Origin: a bacterium F11
GTDB lineage: Bacteria; Elusimicrobiota; Elusimicrobia; F11
Direction of reading: 5' to 3'
DNA length: 44,248 bases
Assembly (NCBI GenBank): GCA_002176905.1
Contig: MSYE01000066.1
Coordinates: forward strand, 1 to 44,248
Part shown: positions 43,983 through 44,248 of the stretch, piece by piece
Position numbering within the stretch: position 1 is the first letter of the stretch
Layout of the letters: every line of letters starts with the position of its first letter
Program-made: the position numbers and the translations under genes
Notes under the pieces: model-generated
Database searches by the model: none
The model's input: only the letters and a program-made list of their open reading frames with translations
What the model was told of the DNA's origin: nothing

Positions 43983-44248
43983 ATGAAAATCACCAAATTT
44001 GCATTTCTCATATTTTCTTTTTCCTTATTTCTTCTTTATCCATTTGGGGTATGGTCGGGGACCGTCTCAAGAATCGATACCTATGGAGGGGCTGGCAATG
44101 GAGTGGATGGACCCCACATGGCTGCCCATAGAAATCATTTTTCGATCGCCTATAAAGGAAGTGATGGAAACTTAAAATACTGGATTGATGATGGATTTCT
44201 GTTTATCTCAGCCGGTGCGGATAATGGTGTGCCGAATGGTAATGAAAT
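43983..44248 (+). CDS. Secreted protein of unknown function, 5' part only
   Basis: The frame is open from the ATG at 43983 to the window end (88 complete codons). A signal peptide is clear: MKITKF then a hydrophobic core to about residue 24, cut near VWSG. The mature part begins with TVSRIDTYGGAGNGVDGPHM and is Gly/Asp/Asn-rich, like the start of secreted beta-rich or repeat proteins, but the family cannot be named. GGAAG lies four bases before this ATG; an in-frame ATG at 43965 has no such site. It is divergent from the antiporter. Confidence 0.7.
   Translation, partial: MKITKFAFLIFSFSLFLLYPFGVWSGTVSRIDTYGGAGNGVDGPHMAAHRNHFSIAYKGSDGNLKYWIDDGFLFISAGADNGVPNGNE

Overview
The window looks like a chromosomal piece from a Gram-negative-type, probably uncultured bacterium. 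It carries outer-membrane beta-barrels, very large secreted fibronectin-type proteins with type IX-style C-terminal domains, many receiver and histidine-kinase proteins, and a 1683-residue exported protein of a kind I associate with Omnitrophota and related candidate phyla. The phylum is an inference with low confidence. No rRNA, tRNA, CRISPR array, transposase or phage gene was recognised.

Layout. (1) 1-1879, minus: a GH65 disaccharide phosphorylase, cut by the window start. It is divergent from 2126-7177, plus: a giant exported protein with an N-terminal Tiki/TraB/ChaN-like domain. The region between them holds tandem 11-bp repeats resembling a Pho box and a perfect 22-bp palindrome. The palindrome's arms recur as the ends of a 94-bp inverted-repeat element just after the giant gene. 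(2) 18121 to 7291, minus: a tightly overlapping eight-gene operon (REC-histidine kinase, REC, Kelch/FN3 secreted protein, barrel-TPR protein, TPR-TM-HEAT protein, NnrS-like membrane protein, REC, small membrane protein). It is divergent from an HTH-REC regulator at 18369. (3) 27541 to 18953, minus: an HTH-REC regulator, four membrane proteins built from lycopene-cyclase-type modules, a six-TM histidine kinase, a FadL-type porin and a NarL-type regulator, followed by a cysteine-poor Rrf2-type regulator and a hybrid histidine kinase. (4) 27854-30255, plus: carboxynorspermidine decarboxylase and carboxynorspermidine synthase, the alternative spermidine/norspermidine route. (5) 39211 to 30252, minus: an HTH-REC regulator with a degenerate receiver, an 1820-residue FN3 protein, a barrel-LysM protein and a kinase-like protein whose phospho-acceptor His is replaced by Asp. 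(6) 39373-41874: two divergent HEAT-repeat proteins. (7) 43791 to 41929, minus: a CPA-type cation/proton antiporter with a TrkA-N domain. (8) 43983-end, plus: the start of a secreted protein.

How the genes fit together. Operons 2 and 5 are parallel cassettes: an excisionase-type HTH-REC regulator, a giant secreted FN3 protein with a terminal sorting-type domain, a dedicated barrel fused to a periplasmic anchor (TPR or LysM), and a coiled-coil companion. Operon 3 is led by the same type of regulator but encodes lycopene-cyclase-like membrane proteins with their own two-component system and porin. The HTH-REC family therefore appears to be a local one-regulator-per-operon scheme for envelope and surface functions. 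Several of these genes lack a Shine-Dalgarno sequence and have a -10 box 7-9 bases before the ATG, suggesting leaderless mRNAs.
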